Origin: Calliopum simillimum
Taxonomy: Eukaryota; Arthropoda; Insecta; Diptera; Lauxaniidae
NCBI GenBank assembly: GCA_951812925.1
Contig: OX638368.1
Coordinates: 83,062,909-83,126,908 of the forward strand
DNA length: 64,000 bases
Direction of reading: 5' to 3'
A model generated the notes under the pieces. It ran no database searches. It saw only the letters and a program-made list of their open reading frames with translations, and was not told the origin of the DNA. Positions 1-12,645 of the stretch are shown here, in pieces; position 1 is the first letter of the stretch, and each line of letters starts with the position of its first letter. The position numbers and the translations under genes are program-made.

Positions 1-370
1 ACATTTTCACGAAAAAAATCATTATAAACTTTTCAATGGAAAATTTCACTAAACACTAAACACTAAAAAAGGAAGACGATGTCCGGACGGATGGTTTTAG
101 ACATAAGTCAGATTTTGCTCTGTAACTTATTCTTTTGAAATTGTACACGGAGAAGAAAAATATTTTGTACTACCTTGATTTTAGAAAATTTGATTAGAAT
201 TTCAACAAAATAAATTTTACCTTTCTGTTTTAGTAAAGTCAGAATGTTGGAATAATCTTACAGTATAGTAATTTTATTTATTTTTTTTTTTTTTTTGAAA
301 AAACAAGTGATATTTACCTTACTGTAACGTTCAAACAAAAAAAAAAAAAAAAAACTAACAAAACAATAAA
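1..370. other. AT-rich non-coding DNA
   Basis: No reading frame, repeat partner or motif was recognised. The stretch contains long T and A homopolymer runs near its right end. Confidence 0.5.
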
Positions 371-800
371 TAAAATGACCGCACTAGGATTCGAACCTGG
401 GTCCGTCCGTGAGATAGATAGAAAAATATTATATTTACATATTTATAATTACAAACTTGTTAAACCTTTACACTACTGACCTATCTGATGAAGAGGCATA
501 AAATTTTTATATTAAGGAAATGTCTGTCCAAATATAAATATTTTTACTAGAATTATTAATTTAAAAAATGGTTATATATTTCTCTTACTGCAGAGTTAAA
601 AAAAAAGACGACCTCACCATGATTCGAACCGGGGTCCGTCTATGTGATAGATAGAAAAATATTATTTTTACTTATACTCACAAACTCGTTAGACCTTTAC
701 ACCACTGACCTATATAATCAAAAGGTATAAAATTTGTATATAAAGCAAATGTCTGTCCAAACGTAAATATTTTTACTAGAGTTATAAAGTAAAAATGATA
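371..800 (-). repeat. Two tandem copies of a tRNA-like repeat
   Basis: Two diverged copies with a period of about 233 bp. On the minus strand each carries a pol III B-box/T-loop motif (GGTTCGAATC), at about 388-400 and 620-632. About 75 bp upstream is a weaker A-box-like motif (GGTCAGTAGTG and a similar copy). The two boxes are further apart than in an ordinary tRNA, with an AT-rich stretch between them, so this is more likely a tRNA-derived SINE-like repeat or tRNA pseudogene than a working tRNA. The left copy is followed on the minus strand by a long T run, as expected of a pol III terminator. Confidence 0.5.
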
Positions 801-1030
801 ATATTTTTCTGGCGGAAAGCATAATTTACTCTACGTATAGAAAAATGTACGCAATTTTAAAGTAAATATTATATAGTGAAATAATATTTTATTTGTAAAA
901 ATTACGGAACCATCAAATAGTTAATACGTACAACTAATTCATAAAAACTTTTTTTATTTTGAACAATTTCATATATAAAATTGTAAAAAGAAATCCATTA
1001 TTTTTGTATGAAATTGAAAGGTTTCTTTAG

Positions 1031-1199
1031 TATATGTGACTTGGTCTATAAAAAAAGGGCTTACGTGCGAAAAAAAAAATTACATGAAAAAAACGGGAAA
1101 ACAACTTTTAAAGGTCAATTTATGCGAATCGGCAAAAAATTGGGAAATTTTTTTTTTTTTGACACGTAAGCACCCTTTTTATAAACCAGGTCACATATA
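1031..1199. mobile_element. Short inverted-repeat element next to the mariner relic
   Basis: Arms of about 40 bp at 1031-1070 and 1160-1199 are inverted copies of each other (left outer end TATATGTGACTTGG, right arm read inverted TATATGTGACCTGG). They enclose about 90 bp of AT-rich DNA. The right arm lies only 14 bp beyond the stop codon of the mariner remnant. It may therefore be that transposon's terminal inverted repeat, with the left arm a second copy of the same end; alternatively it is an independent MITE. Confidence 0.55.
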
Positions 1200-1213
1200 T
1201 AGAATGATTCGAT

Positions 1214-2154
1214 CTAAATCAAATATGCGCCATTTTGTTCGATAACTTTCTGCCATTTTGAAGGTAATTTCGTTATTCCTCTTTTGTAGAAAAAACTGTA
1301 GCAACCGATTTTCGCAAACCTCTCTTCAAGCGAATTTTTCACCAGCAAAATCGTTCGCCATGAATAGGAACAGGTAGTAATAACTTGGTGTCAAGTCCCG
1401 ACTATATGGTTGAGGCATAGGAACCTCCCAACCAAACTCTCGGAGCTTCTGACGAATAACTAATGACGTGTGTGGCCTGGCGTTATCCTGATGAAAGATA
1501 CATCCTCTTCTATTGGCCAAAGCCGGCCGCTCCTGAGCAATTGCTTCTTTTAGACGACCTAATTGTTGACGATATATGATCGAGTTAAGAGTTTGGCCGT
1601 AGGGGAGTAGATGATTCCCTGCCAATCGCACCAAACACAGAGCAAAACCTTCCTAGCGGTCAATATTGGTTTGGACACCGTTTGCACCGGCTGATTACCA
1701 TTCGACCACGACCGGTTTTGCTTAATGTTGCAGTAAGTGATTCATTTTTCATCACCAGTTATCATCCGCTTCAAAAATGGATCGATTTTATTGTGATTCA
1801 CAGATAGAAATTCAGTACATCGAGTTTTTTTTTTGTATCCGGCCCTATTTAAATGGTTCAAACGGTTTTTTATGCAATGTTCAACTCCTGTGCAATCGAA
1901 ACAGTGCTTGCATGACGAACGGCTTTAACGATTTCCATAATTTTATCAACATTTTGGACAATTGGCTTTCCGGAGCGTGTTCATCTTTAACCTCAAAATT
2001 ACCGAAACGGAAACGACGAAAATTGGGCATTGTTGGCTATTACAGTATCAGGACCATAAACACTATTCACATTTTCAGCCGCCTGATTTGCATTTTCGCC
2101 TTAATCGAAGAAAACCTGTAAAATGTAACGTATTTTCTCTTTGCAAGGGTTCAT
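1214..2154 (-). pseudogene. Dead mariner (Tc1/mariner superfamily) transposase
   Basis: Mariner transposases cut and paste their own DNA using a DD34D catalytic triad. Pieces in order from the minus-strand ATG: an N-terminal stretch starting MNPCKEKIRY; the helix-turn-helix region with VDKIMEIV and STVSIAQEL; TGDEK with the first catalytic Asp; VLLCVW; HQDNARPH with the second Asp; and a C-terminus ending VIEQNGAYLI before a stop. The copy is broken. It has an in-frame TAA early on, the Trp after TGDEK has become TGA, and frames shift between blocks. The third catalytic Asp in the expected PSDYHLF motif reads Tyr (codon 1380-1382). The open reach of about 313 codons is shorter than the family's usual roughly 345. 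The long open stretch is 1326-1634. Confidence 0.9.
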
Positions 2155-3048
2155 TTTTGACACGTGCGCAAACGAAACTAAGTCAATCAAATGCAAAACT
2201 GTTTAAGAACGACATCGTAAATCAGTGAAACAAAAACTAAGCCAGATACAGAGTACTAAAGCCATCCATTGAGAAAATAATGTATTACTTTTTACTAAAC
2301 CTTATATGTATATGAAGTTAAACTTCGACGTCTTGACGATATTGGAAAAATATAAACTGTTGCATGGAAGTGCCCATAACATTTTCTATTTATTTTGTAT
2401 CCACATTAACAGCCTAAGGCACGCAGCTGATCTTTATCGGGAAATTATGCATAGAAAAATAATAAAGCTGCAGGGTTGCATTGAAAATAAGAAAAACATG
2501 CCAGTGCGACGCAAATTTATAGGCATATGGCAACAGATCGACTTACCAAAGAACAGACCAACACTCATCATCACGAAGTTGGCATTTTTTTGAATGAATA
2601 GTTAAATAAGAGTGGGCTTAAGCTAAAGAACCGAAAAAAAAAATTAAAAGATAAAATACTTCAGGGAACTTGTAGTTAAAAAGTGCAGCATAGCAACATT
2701 GCAGCATGTTGTCGCTATTGCTGTTATGGCTGCCGCGAAACCAATCCAACCTTAAGCGTTTAAAATGCATCGCCAACACAAGTGGTAGATACGAGAGAAA
2801 AAAAAGATACTGAGATTAACATTTTAAAGCCGCAGGTAAATGCACAATTTTACATTTGGTACTGAATAAAAAAACCGGGATTTAAGTAAATCTTCGATTA
2901 TTGCAAAGGTATTTATTGGAGTAGTTTTCTCAAAACAGAAACATACTTATATTGGAAAGCAATCATTAGTATGTATCTATGTTATGCTTTAAAATTATAT
3001 ATCTTTTATATACATAAATACGGGGTTACAAATTTTCTAGTTTTGGAT
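2155..3048. other. No recognised gene
   Basis: A 95-codon open frame at 2306-2593 (+) shows no motif I recognise and sits in ordinary AT-rich DNA. Nothing else stands out. Confidence 0.4.
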
Positions 3049-3390
3049 AGAAGACGCTTAGACTAACAAAAAATTGTACGGAACGGAATGTCTAAAATGT
3101 GCTGCTGAGGAGTCATAGGGAGAAAACTGATTTTTTGTCTTATTAAAAAAAGCAATTAATTTCTGGTTTCATCCTAACGTTTTAGAGAATACTTTTCTGT
3201 AGGAAACTTTTACTCAAATGTATAGCCTAACAGAGAATTCAGTCAGAAGGATTTTGTAAATTTCTGGGTCTTTGAAGTTGAAAGTCTTTAAAGGTGAAGC
3301 ATGAAAATTTTTTTATAAAACAAGTTTTTTTCCCTATAACTCCTTTATACCCCCCACCCATACAATTTTTTGTTAGTCTAGGCCTCTTCT
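3049..3390. repeat. Inverted-repeat element, about 340 bp
   Basis: The ends at 3049-3083 and 3356-3390 are imperfect inverted copies (shared core GACTAACAAAAAATTGTA). A second paired block lies inside them (GAGTCATAGGGA against GAGTTATAGGGA inverted). It looks like an old MITE or decayed foldback; no target duplication was seen. Confidence 0.55.
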
Positions 3391-5247
3391 ACCAACTCGC
3401 AGAAGCTTCGTAACCTTAACACTCTGTATATATACAATTTCCAATCAATAATAATATTTTCAAAAATTTTGTTCTGCTTTCGACTGAAAGAAGTTAAAAG
3501 AGGTCACATCAAATTAAAAAATTATTTTTGTCAGACGCACTTCCATGTATAGATATAGACAGCCAGACGGACAAAACATTTTCACATTGCTATGCGAATT
3601 TCCAAAGGGAAGTTTTGGACGGCCCTGTTACAAAGGCATATGAAGGGCATATTATTGTTGAAGTGTTGTGAATGTATAAATTAAGTGTTTGAAGAAAAAA
3701 ATAAACAAGTTCCCGAACAGCACTAAAGTTGCAAGTTAACTTTTATTTTGTAAAGACCAGCAACCAGCTGTGTATGAGTAATGAAAATAAACAAAAGCAA
3801 AAACCCACTAGGAACATAGATATGTAGTTGCCAAAGTGAGAATGCCAATACCAAACAACTGAATTTACATTAAAATCGACTTAAACTCAATAGCATGGCA
3901 TGGCATGAATAAAGAGTAGAAAAAAAAAAATGCTCTAAAATTGTACCTTAAGTCCCTCTCAAACATTCAATCACTAAAGATTTGATTTCCCTTTAGAATT
4001 GAAAATCCCAACTACAAAAATACTGGCAATTCAAAAGTACATCAAGTTACCACAGCCAACCACCTCCGCAATGATGTTATGTGCCGATGCTGCACATCCT
4101 GCAGCATGGAAAGTCCATTCTCGGCACTGAATCTTTTGATGATGAATGCTTTAAGCGGTTTCCTTGCTTGGTTCACTGCTTCATCACTTTGCATCAATCC
4201 ATTCATCGCACCGCACCGCATCGCAATGCGTTCCATTGCATTGCAATATAGACGACGACGACAACGTCGACGATGACGTTGGTTTTCAATCATTTGAATC
4301 CATTAATCAATTTATTTCTTTGCCCCCGTAAACGGTTTTGGTCTTCATTTTTTTTTTCTTTCTTAAATTTTTGTTTAGTTCGTTCTTTCTCCACGTTCTT
4401 GACGAGACGACAGAAGAACCTCGTCATGCTGTTGACTTTCAAGAATTTTGCATTCTTTCAATACCAGACGACGACGACGACGATGATGACGCCTAGCGGC
4501 ACTCATTGCGGCGTTATGTGGATGAAAAAAGGGACGACGACGTGGTGGACGCACATATTTGAATTGTTTTCGGCCACTGCACGTCAATTCTCCTGACTTT
4601 GTTGAGTCCCTTTTGTCTGACCCAAAGATTTTACTTTGTTGTTGTATGTTGGAGATATGCACTGAAAAAAAAAATTTATTTACCTCAATTTAAATTTAAA
4701 TCATTTAAATTTACAGCACATTAACAGTGAAATATTAATAGAAGCCCACTCGTAACACAAGAATTTTAGATACATCCCCGCAACCGCATTTATAATGCAC
4801 GAAATTAACATTCGACAATTAATCCATTTTACGATAAAACCAAGTCTGATCAATGAACACTCTCCATAGAGATTTAATTAAGCAAATTAGTCCAATTGCT
4901 TCAAATTGCGCTATTTGACCAGCTTATACTTAATAAAATCTAAGAGCGCTATTATTCCATTTGGTTATATTCTAAATATTCTTAAGCGTCAAATTGACAT
5001 TTCTCTGTAAGAGCTCTATTTAGTACTCGTATATGAATGCAATAGTTCTTCAGTACTGTAATGTACACACGTATCTATGTATTTTGTCTCTTCATTTACA
5101 ATTTTCACTATCCATAAAAAAAGGCTGCTTTATAACACAGAAGTATCTTCCATTGTAGCAACCTTAATGCACATTACAGACGCAATAATGTGAAGCTTTT
5201 TATTGCATAATTTTAGGCACTTTTTAAATATATATTTCATAGACATT
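3391..5247. other. Non-coding DNA with GAC/CGA trinucleotide tracts
   Basis: Short CGA/GAC microsatellites occur near 4250-4275 and 4468-4492, and GCAT/GCAC runs near 3893 and 4207. Open frames on both strands here come from these tracts. No gene was recognised. Confidence 0.5.
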
Positions 5248-5384
5248 GACTAAAAGAAAATTTCCCAATTCAGGGTCCAAAAAATTCTAGTTAGCTCTCC
5301 TGATGCTTTACTCACTATTAGGTAATTTTGCTTTTGATATTTTAGAATTTTTTGGACCCTGAATTGGGAAATTTTCTTTTAGTC
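5248..5384. repeat. Perfect 42-bp hairpin
   Basis: The 42 bases at 5248-5289 are repeated exactly as the reverse complement at 5343-5384, with a 53-base spacer. No mismatch was found on inspection. This could be a recent MITE or a hairpin-RNA locus. Confidence 0.9.
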
Positions 5385-6550
5385 GAAAAAAGCATTGTAT
5401 TTTTCAACATAGTTTCTTTAAGGTCATTAACTTATTCGAATTGCGCCTAACTATCCTTAGAAATAGGCACACGGTTGTGTTTATGGTCACATATGACCAA
5501 TGGTGCTGCCTATCGTGCGGCTAGCTTTTTCATACTCAAATATTCACGCAAAATGTACCCGCTCAATTGAGATGATTATAGCCTCAGCCACCACCTTCAT
5601 TATTTAATCGTACAATGTCATTCCATGGATTTGATCAACGATTTCTAGCGTGGCGACTTCTTTTGAGCGATCTAAACGCAAGGCGACACTTGTTATGGTG
5701 ACCACAACGAAACTCAGTAAACAACTTCTTAGCCATTGAAATTGATAATGAAGAATCTCCCTAGTATTTGTCAAGCCTTTCCTTGGTTTCGGTGCTATTT
5801 TTTTTACGCAAAAAATAATGCTCTTAACTCTAGTCATTTAGTTAGGTGAGATAAATGTACCGAACTATGGGCCAGTACCTTATTCCGTCATTTTTTCCTT
5901 TCTGTTGAAAAATAAGAGAACTTATCGTACTTATAGCCAAAACATACTCTATACTTTTTTAGTTAATGCCAAAAAATTAAAATTAAATTTTTTTTTTTTA
6001 TTGGTTCAAAACTTTTGAATGATGTTTCAAATAACCAATTTTCAATAACCTTGATTTTGAACGCGAATGTCGTGCATAAGTGTTAGGAGGCATACAAATT
6101 TTTGTAAGGGTTTCCAGGATAACATGTTTGTATATTTAATTGAAATTTGTTAAATTAATATTTTATGTTAAGTTAAGAATCATTTTCTAATAGTTTTGAA
6201 GCCAAATAAACGGAATTAGGTGCATAATTTTGTACAAGTGAACGTTATTCTGTGAACATCACGTAATTGGAAAAATAAAGGAGTTTAAATTTTCGACAAT
6301 AAACAATTGATAGTTGCAAAATATATTAAAAGTTTTCTTGTCACGTAATAAGTAAACTTTTTTGAATGGAGTGACATAATTACGGCATATGATTTTCTCT
6401 TTCAAAACTATAAATAATTGTGTACAATGTGAACAACTCTTTACCAAATTTCAGAGAAGCTATGAATTTCTTACTGCCGGAACAACGTGCATATATTTGT
6501 TCAAGTGAACCAAATTCCGTGACTATTTTTGCTTTGTTGACTCCTTCATT
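5385..6550. other. No recognised gene
   Basis: AT-rich sequence with only short open frames of ordinary composition. Confidence 0.4.
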
Positions 6551-6791
6551 TCGTCGGATTAAAACTACAACTAGACATCTACATATGTTGATGCCTTGAG
6601 TTAGGTATACAGAAACATGAAGAAAAACGGATCTATGCCTCAGTCTAGTCGGTTTTATGAAGTGTAGTCCTCATCCAATTTTATATAAAGAATAAAAATA
6701 AAAAAACAGCAAATTCCTATACAAAAACGAATTTCAAAAAACGCTTTTTTCTCAAAACATGAAAAACGTAGTTGTAGTTTTAACCCGACGA
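6551..6791. repeat. Short inverted-repeat element, about 240 bp
   Basis: The outer 25 bases at each end (TCGTCGGATTAAAACTACAA against its near reverse complement near 6766-6791) pair with few mismatches. Probably a MITE-like remnant. Confidence 0.45.
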
Positions 6792-8299
6792 TTTGTAATT
6801 TGAACTTCCTTATGTTCCTTAAAGAAAAGGAAATCATTATGTTAGCAGAATTAAAGATAAATAAATTCAAAAATATAAAAATTGAATAAACTTGATATTT
6901 CAGATGGTTTTTGAAAGAAAATAAATCAAATTTGAAGTTAGCACGGAGTTCAACGCAGAATTTTGGACCGGAATTAGGGACTAATGAAGTTTTACTAAAA
7001 GTAAATATAAAAAATTTTCATAATATAGGGGTTTTGATGCTCAAATTTAGCGCCAATCGACTCCGGATAAATCAAGCCTTGTGAAAAATCATACATCCGA
7101 TCTGAAAATTGAGTTGTAAAGCTTGAAATTGTTCCAGAAGTAGAGAGTTCTTTAACATGCCGTAATTACCTTAGAAAGTTTTATTTTTATTTGGAAAACT
7201 TTGAATTTTCGGTAATATTTTGCTTCTCCGTGTAACTCTCGCCATAGTTATCCCAAATAAACTAAAAGAGATAGAGAAGATGCTGCAACAACAATAATAA
7301 GCTTTCTTGTCTACTCTTCTATTCAACAACAATTTAGGGTGTTTTTTTAAGTGATTTTGACTTTTTATTTGAATTTTACTTTTTATTTTTTTGATGCGGT
7401 TTTGTACGCACAACGCCAAGTAGTGGAAGAATGTACAAAATACCAAACGACCGACCGAACGTACGAATTCTTTTGCTTAATAATAATTAAACTTTTGAAC
7501 TCGGGACACAACAACAGCAACAGCAAATGTATCGCAGTCAAGTACATAGTATAAACTCTCGAAAAAAAAAAAAAAAACAATAACAAAAGATGTAATCCGA
7601 TAACTTTGCTGCCACACCTTTTCATGAATCAAATGAATTGACTTCGGTGTTGTTGCTCTGTTTTCCTTTCAATTTCAGTTTCTTTTGCTGCTCCAATTTT
7701 TAATCCTTCATTTTCAGTTTTTTTTCGTTTTGTTTCACGAGTGAAGAAAAAAAGGTATTTTTCAGAACATCTGCCTTTACGTATCTTCTTTTGAAATTAA
7801 ATTTTTTTAGTTTTTTCTGTTTTTTGTTTTCGGAAATCAACGCATTAACGAATTTCAATTTTATCAATTGATGTATATTTGTGCTGAATGTGACCCAGAA
7901 AGGCTGTAAACGTTAATTGCTGTTGTAGTGTTTTGTGTATTTTTCCCCTTCTTTTTTTTTTTTTTGTATATAAAATTCCTTAATTTTTTTCGAGAAAATA
8001 CCCTATTTAACTTTGTATACACTTGATGGTCATTGGAGAAAAAAAAAAAAACGAATTTAAAGCGCTAATTCACAGACGATTGCATAATTAATGGGTTATT
8101 TGACGTCAAGTAAATCAGTGTTGCCTACTACAATAGAACTTCAATAGAAGATGGACAGAAAAGAAAACCTTGAGGCAACAAAATTGCATAAAGCATACTA
8201 AGTTCTGAGCGCATGCGACAGTATTTGGTTATCTCATACGGTGGGCGATTTTGTGAAGAACTCATGAGATTTTTGGTAATATCTTATAAACTTTTTATG
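6792..8299. other. AT-rich DNA with poly-T runs
   Basis: No coding signal or repeat partner was recognised; there are several long homopolymer T and A runs. Confidence 0.4.
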
Positions 8300-10229
8300 A
8301 AGCCATTTCATGCCTAGCGTAACAAAATCTACCGCACCACTTCCGATTTCGCTGAAATCGGGTACATGGTTTTGTTTCATGCCTAATCTTTTAGAAATGG
8401 CAAACAAATTTTTTTTTTTGTGGCTTGCGGAGGGGTTCAAATTGTGGAAATATCGATAAATAGTGAAAAACTCTCCTCAAACACTTGGGAATAACTTGTA
8501 CATTTCTTAACCGATTTTCATGCTCAGACCATTTTTAGAAAGGTATTAAACTAGGTTATTAGCTCAAAGTATAACTTTTTGCATTTGATAAAAAGTACTA
8601 AATTTCCTACTATTTTAGTACTAAACTACAAAAAACGTGCCCAGGTGCACCTTTTTTATCTTTCAAAATATATTTTTTGGAAAGAAAAAGAAAAAAAAAA
8701 ATCTTTCAGTCAAAAAAGAGGGAAAGTTGGAATGTCTCGAGGCTTAGAAGTTTTGATTTTTTGAAAATTTGAAAAAAGGTTCTGCCACAAAATGGCCCAT
8801 AACTGAAAGATTTCTTAACACATTTTAATGTTTGGACGATTTTTAGAAAGGTATTGAATACGCTATGCGCACAAAGAATTTTTTTTTGTATTGGGTAAAA
8901 GTACTAAATTTACTACTATTTTAGTACTAAATGACAAAAAGCGCTATAGTATTTTTTTTCGAATAGAAGACAAATCCACCATTCACATGAATTTAAAATT
9001 AAGATGGTATCTTTAATGGTATACGAGTTAAGATTTTTTGAACATTTCAGTACATGCACTATTTCGTATTATGTAAGTTTGTTGTAATTTATATCACTCT
9101 AAACTCCTCGAAAAATTTTGAAAATTAAATACGCCGTGCTGCAGTACGATTACGTCCAAAGGGACTCAGAGAAAAATTTTATTTCGACGCAGAATGGCAC
9201 TTTTCTGCTACATATTACGAAAAAGGGCTATGCGAAATGCTTCAAGTGCAAGTTTGTAGAAACCTTACCAAGACCAAAAAACTGATGATAAGGCACTTTT
9301 TGAATGAGCAAATAGTGAACAGTCCGACATAATTTATCGCTACTGTGCAATTGGTGAATATGAAGCAAATGCATTGCAAATCTCCAACGCTTTTCAAAAT
9401 GTAAAAGCCATACCAGGGACCCAAAAATTTCATAGTTTTGTTCGTTCAGGCCGTAGAAGTATTGCAGCACTACGTATTTCATTTTCAAAATCTTTCGAGA
9501 AATTTAAAATGATGTAAATTACAAAAAAACTTACATAATACGAGATATTGCATGTACCGAAATGTTCAAAAAATCATTACTCGTATACCATTAAAGATAC
9601 CATCTTAATTTCAAATTCATGTGAATGGTGGATTTGTCTTCTATTCGAAAAAAAGTACTATAGCGCTTTTTGTCGTTTAGTACTAAAATAGTAGTAAATT
9701 AAGTACTTTTTACCCAATACAAAAAATATTACTTTGTGCGCATAGCGTAATTTAATACCTTTCTAAAAATGGTTCAAACATGAAAATTTATAAATAAATC
9801 TTTCAATTATGGGCTATTTTTTTTTTAAGTTTTCAAAAAATCATAACTTCTAAACCTCAAGACATACCAATTTTCCCTCTTTTTCATATGAAAGATTTCC
9901 CCCCCCAAAAAAAAATATATTTTGGAAGGTAAAAATGTTGTACCTGGGCACGTGTTTTGTAGTTTGGTACTAAAATAGTAGTAAATTTTATTTTGAAAAT
10001 ATAGCCTAGTTTAACACCTTGGTCTGAACATGAAAATTGGTTAAGAAATGTCCAAGTTATTGACAAGTGTTTGTCACAATTTACCGATTTTTCCACAATT
10101 TGCGCCCCTTCGTAATCCACAAAAAAAATTACAAATTTTTTTTTTTTTTTCCCCATTTCTAAAAGATTAGGCATGAAAGAAATCGGGAGGGATGTGGCAG
10201 ATCTTGTTACGCTAGGCATCGAATGGCTG
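8300..10229. mobile_element. Long palindrome P1 (foldback-type element)
   Basis: Arms of roughly 800-860 bp (about 8300-9165 and 9440-10229) are inverted copies, with many small indels, around a loop of about 270 bp. The outer ends share GCCTAGCGTAACAA and its reverse complement. Each arm contains a repeated sub-block around AAAGTACTAAATTTACTACT, about 310 bp apart, that is itself partly palindromic. The loop has an 86-codon open frame on the minus strand without recognisable motifs. No transposase was seen. A foldback DNA element is the best fit. Confidence 0.8.
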
Positions 10230-11260
10230 CTTGGCATCTTCTTATTGTGTCTTCTATCTCCAGTTGAAACCCAAAATTCTTTCATTGTGAACGGAGAGTA
10301 GCTAGTGAATTCAATTCTCTTCTATATTTCTCCGATTAACATATACGTATTGCTCGTCTTCAAACGGCAACAAACCTTTTCCAGTTTAAATTTTCTACCC
10401 TCGGTGACTGTTTATAAAAACCGTTTTCTAAACATACTTACATATAATTTTGAATAAAGTGGCATCTTGATCACCATAAAATTTCAAAAAGTTGGCCAAG
10501 TTATGGCATTTTGAAATCGTAAAATGATATTAAATAGATAGTAGACATCAAAGTATTAGATAGTAGTAGTAGATATCGAAGTTAGCAGTTTGTCAATGAA
10601 ATATGAGAAACGAAAAGCTCATTTCCTAATAAAGTTTTTCGTGTAGATTTCAAATCTGTAAAAAAACTTATCTTAAATTTGCAGTTTTACTGCTACAAAA
10701 GTGTATTTAAAAGGTGAGCATGGTATTCTTCTGACTACGTCCACTTTTTGAACAGTTTATTCTCTGTATGTTCGGCATCTGCATACTAAATTCCATCAAA
10801 ATAGCTTGTACAGTTTGTGAGATATAACATGAGTTAAAATATTCGATCATTAAAAAGTGAGCGTGATTTTGATCTTATTATAACCGCTTTTTGACTATTG
10901 TATTCATGTATGTTCGGTAACTACATTCGCGAGATTTAACGTATTAAAATGCCTAAAAATTTATAAAGGAAAATAAGGGGCAGCGGTTGGATAACTCCCC
11001 CTTTATGAGAATTTTTATAAAGATTATCATACTAAAATTGATTGTAAAATGTTCAGAACACTGAATCTTAGCAAACACTGAAAACAGATAAAATATCCTT
11101 TATCTCTTATCTTAAGCTTTCCTGCAAAAATCTGTTAATATAGATAAGGTCCCTTTTCTTGTAAAGCATTGACATCTTCTCAACAATTATTTCACTTTAT
11201 ATTAAATAAATGGTCAGTAGGGTCAGTAAGTGAAAAGTTTACCCTCTGAAAGTCCTGAAA
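10230..11260. repeat. Dispersed repeat, related to 25885-26095
   Basis: Two blocks (about 10620-10720 and 11090-11200) resemble consecutive parts of 25900-26090. Shared words include GTGTAGATTT, AAGGTCCCTTTTC and TTTCCTGC/CTCTCCTG. The copy here is longer, so one has an insertion or the other a deletion. The class is unknown. Confidence 0.5.
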
Positions 11261-11279
11261 GCATTTGAAATTATTTGAT

Positions 11280-11880
11280 TAAAAAAATGTTTGTTTTTTT
11301 TTCGATTAAAAATTAAAATCTTTTTACTTCACTTAAACTTTAATATCTTTTTAAAGTATGATCTGATTTTGCTAAACTTGGACTCAAAATGTTTGCAATT
11401 AAATGGACTATTATATAAAAATACAAAACAAGTGTATTTGTATAAACTGTTGGTCAAAAACCGTGTTTTATTTGGCTTAAATATGAAAAGTTGTATAAAA
11501 CTAGTATAAAAATTAACTTTGCGTTTCTATAACTCAGCCAATTTTATTCAGATTTTAATTATATGTAGATTTTTTGGAAGCATTATGGAAGATTCTTTAA
11601 AATATTGCAAAAAAAAAAATTAAATCGAAGTTGGGTTTCGCGAAACATACTTTTAAAAATGGAGCTATAATCTCAAAAATCGAAATTTTTGAATGTCTCG
11701 AGAAAGACCCCAAGGAAAAACAATAAAAAAATAAATGGGATTTTCAGACTTGGCGACCTCAAATCAGTTTAGAAAACATGGTTTACAAATTGATACATTT
11801 TGGGTGTTATCTAGTGTTTTTATAAATCTTTGCATTTTTGATATGACTTATATAGAAAATTAAATTGTTTAAGTGTTTTA
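11280..11880. repeat. Diverged single-arm relative of palindrome P3
   Basis: Ordered blocks match the right arm of P3: TCAAAATGTTTGCAATTA, TATAACTCAGCCAATTTT, and GCGACCTCAAATCAGTTTAG with the following region. The similarity is patchy, so this is an older copy of the same family, with only one arm found. Confidence 0.6.
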
Positions 11881-12099
11881 AATAAATTGATTTGAATTTA
11901 GTTGAATGATTATACTTTTCTTTTCTTCCAGGTATGTAATCGCAAATGTTAGAAAACTCGTGAACATCTAAATTGGTAAGCCTGATAAAATATTAATTCC
12001 AATATGGCAAAAAACATGATTTTGTGGGATATGAAATTAAACTTCAATTGACCTCTTCTTCGAAGTACAAAGTATCCCAAAAGTAAGCTTATATTTGGG

Positions 12100-12645
12100 T
12101 GTAATACTTGTGCTGACTAAAGCTGAAGTACCCTACAGTTTATAAAATTTGGTTGCAAGGGATGCCATAAGTCTTCATGTCTGAGTTCACTTAGTTCTTG
12201 CTCTGAACTTGATTCGACTATTTCTTGTGTGTGCACAAAATTTGGTTGCATAATCTCTACTAACGTTCGCACTACCGCATTTTGAAAAATTTGCTTGTAT
12301 GGTAGGTTCCACGGTCTTTTGTCTAATTTTCACACTAAGCTTGACTCTGCTATTTCAAGTGTCTGTACGAAATTTGGTTGCATCTCAAAAAACGCATGAA
12401 CTATAGCATGCCAGACTCCTTGTCCTTACTATGATGATACAAATTTCATAGAATTATCTTGCTAAGTTTTCTCGTGAAAAATATTTCCACGCACTGTCAG
12501 ACACCCACCCAGGCAGACAGATAGACGGACGTTGCTATATAAACTCAGGAGAAGACGCTGATAAGCAATTTATTTAATTTTCTATACCAAGCACGCCTCC
12601 TTCTCGGCGTTACAAACAGAAGGACAAAGTGAATATACCAAAAGT
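12100..12645 (+). repeat. Dispersed dipteran repeat, copy 1
   Basis: The 3' part matches 39640-39820 closely: AAAAATATTTCCACGCAC, then CAGACAG/GACGGAC, a CTATAT...ACTCAG block, GCCTCCTTCTCGGCGTTACA, and AAGGACAAAGTGAATATACC. The upstream part repeats an 'AAATTTGGTTGCAT' word several times. It resembles a repeat layout common in fly genomes, but I do not assign a named family. Confidence 0.6.
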
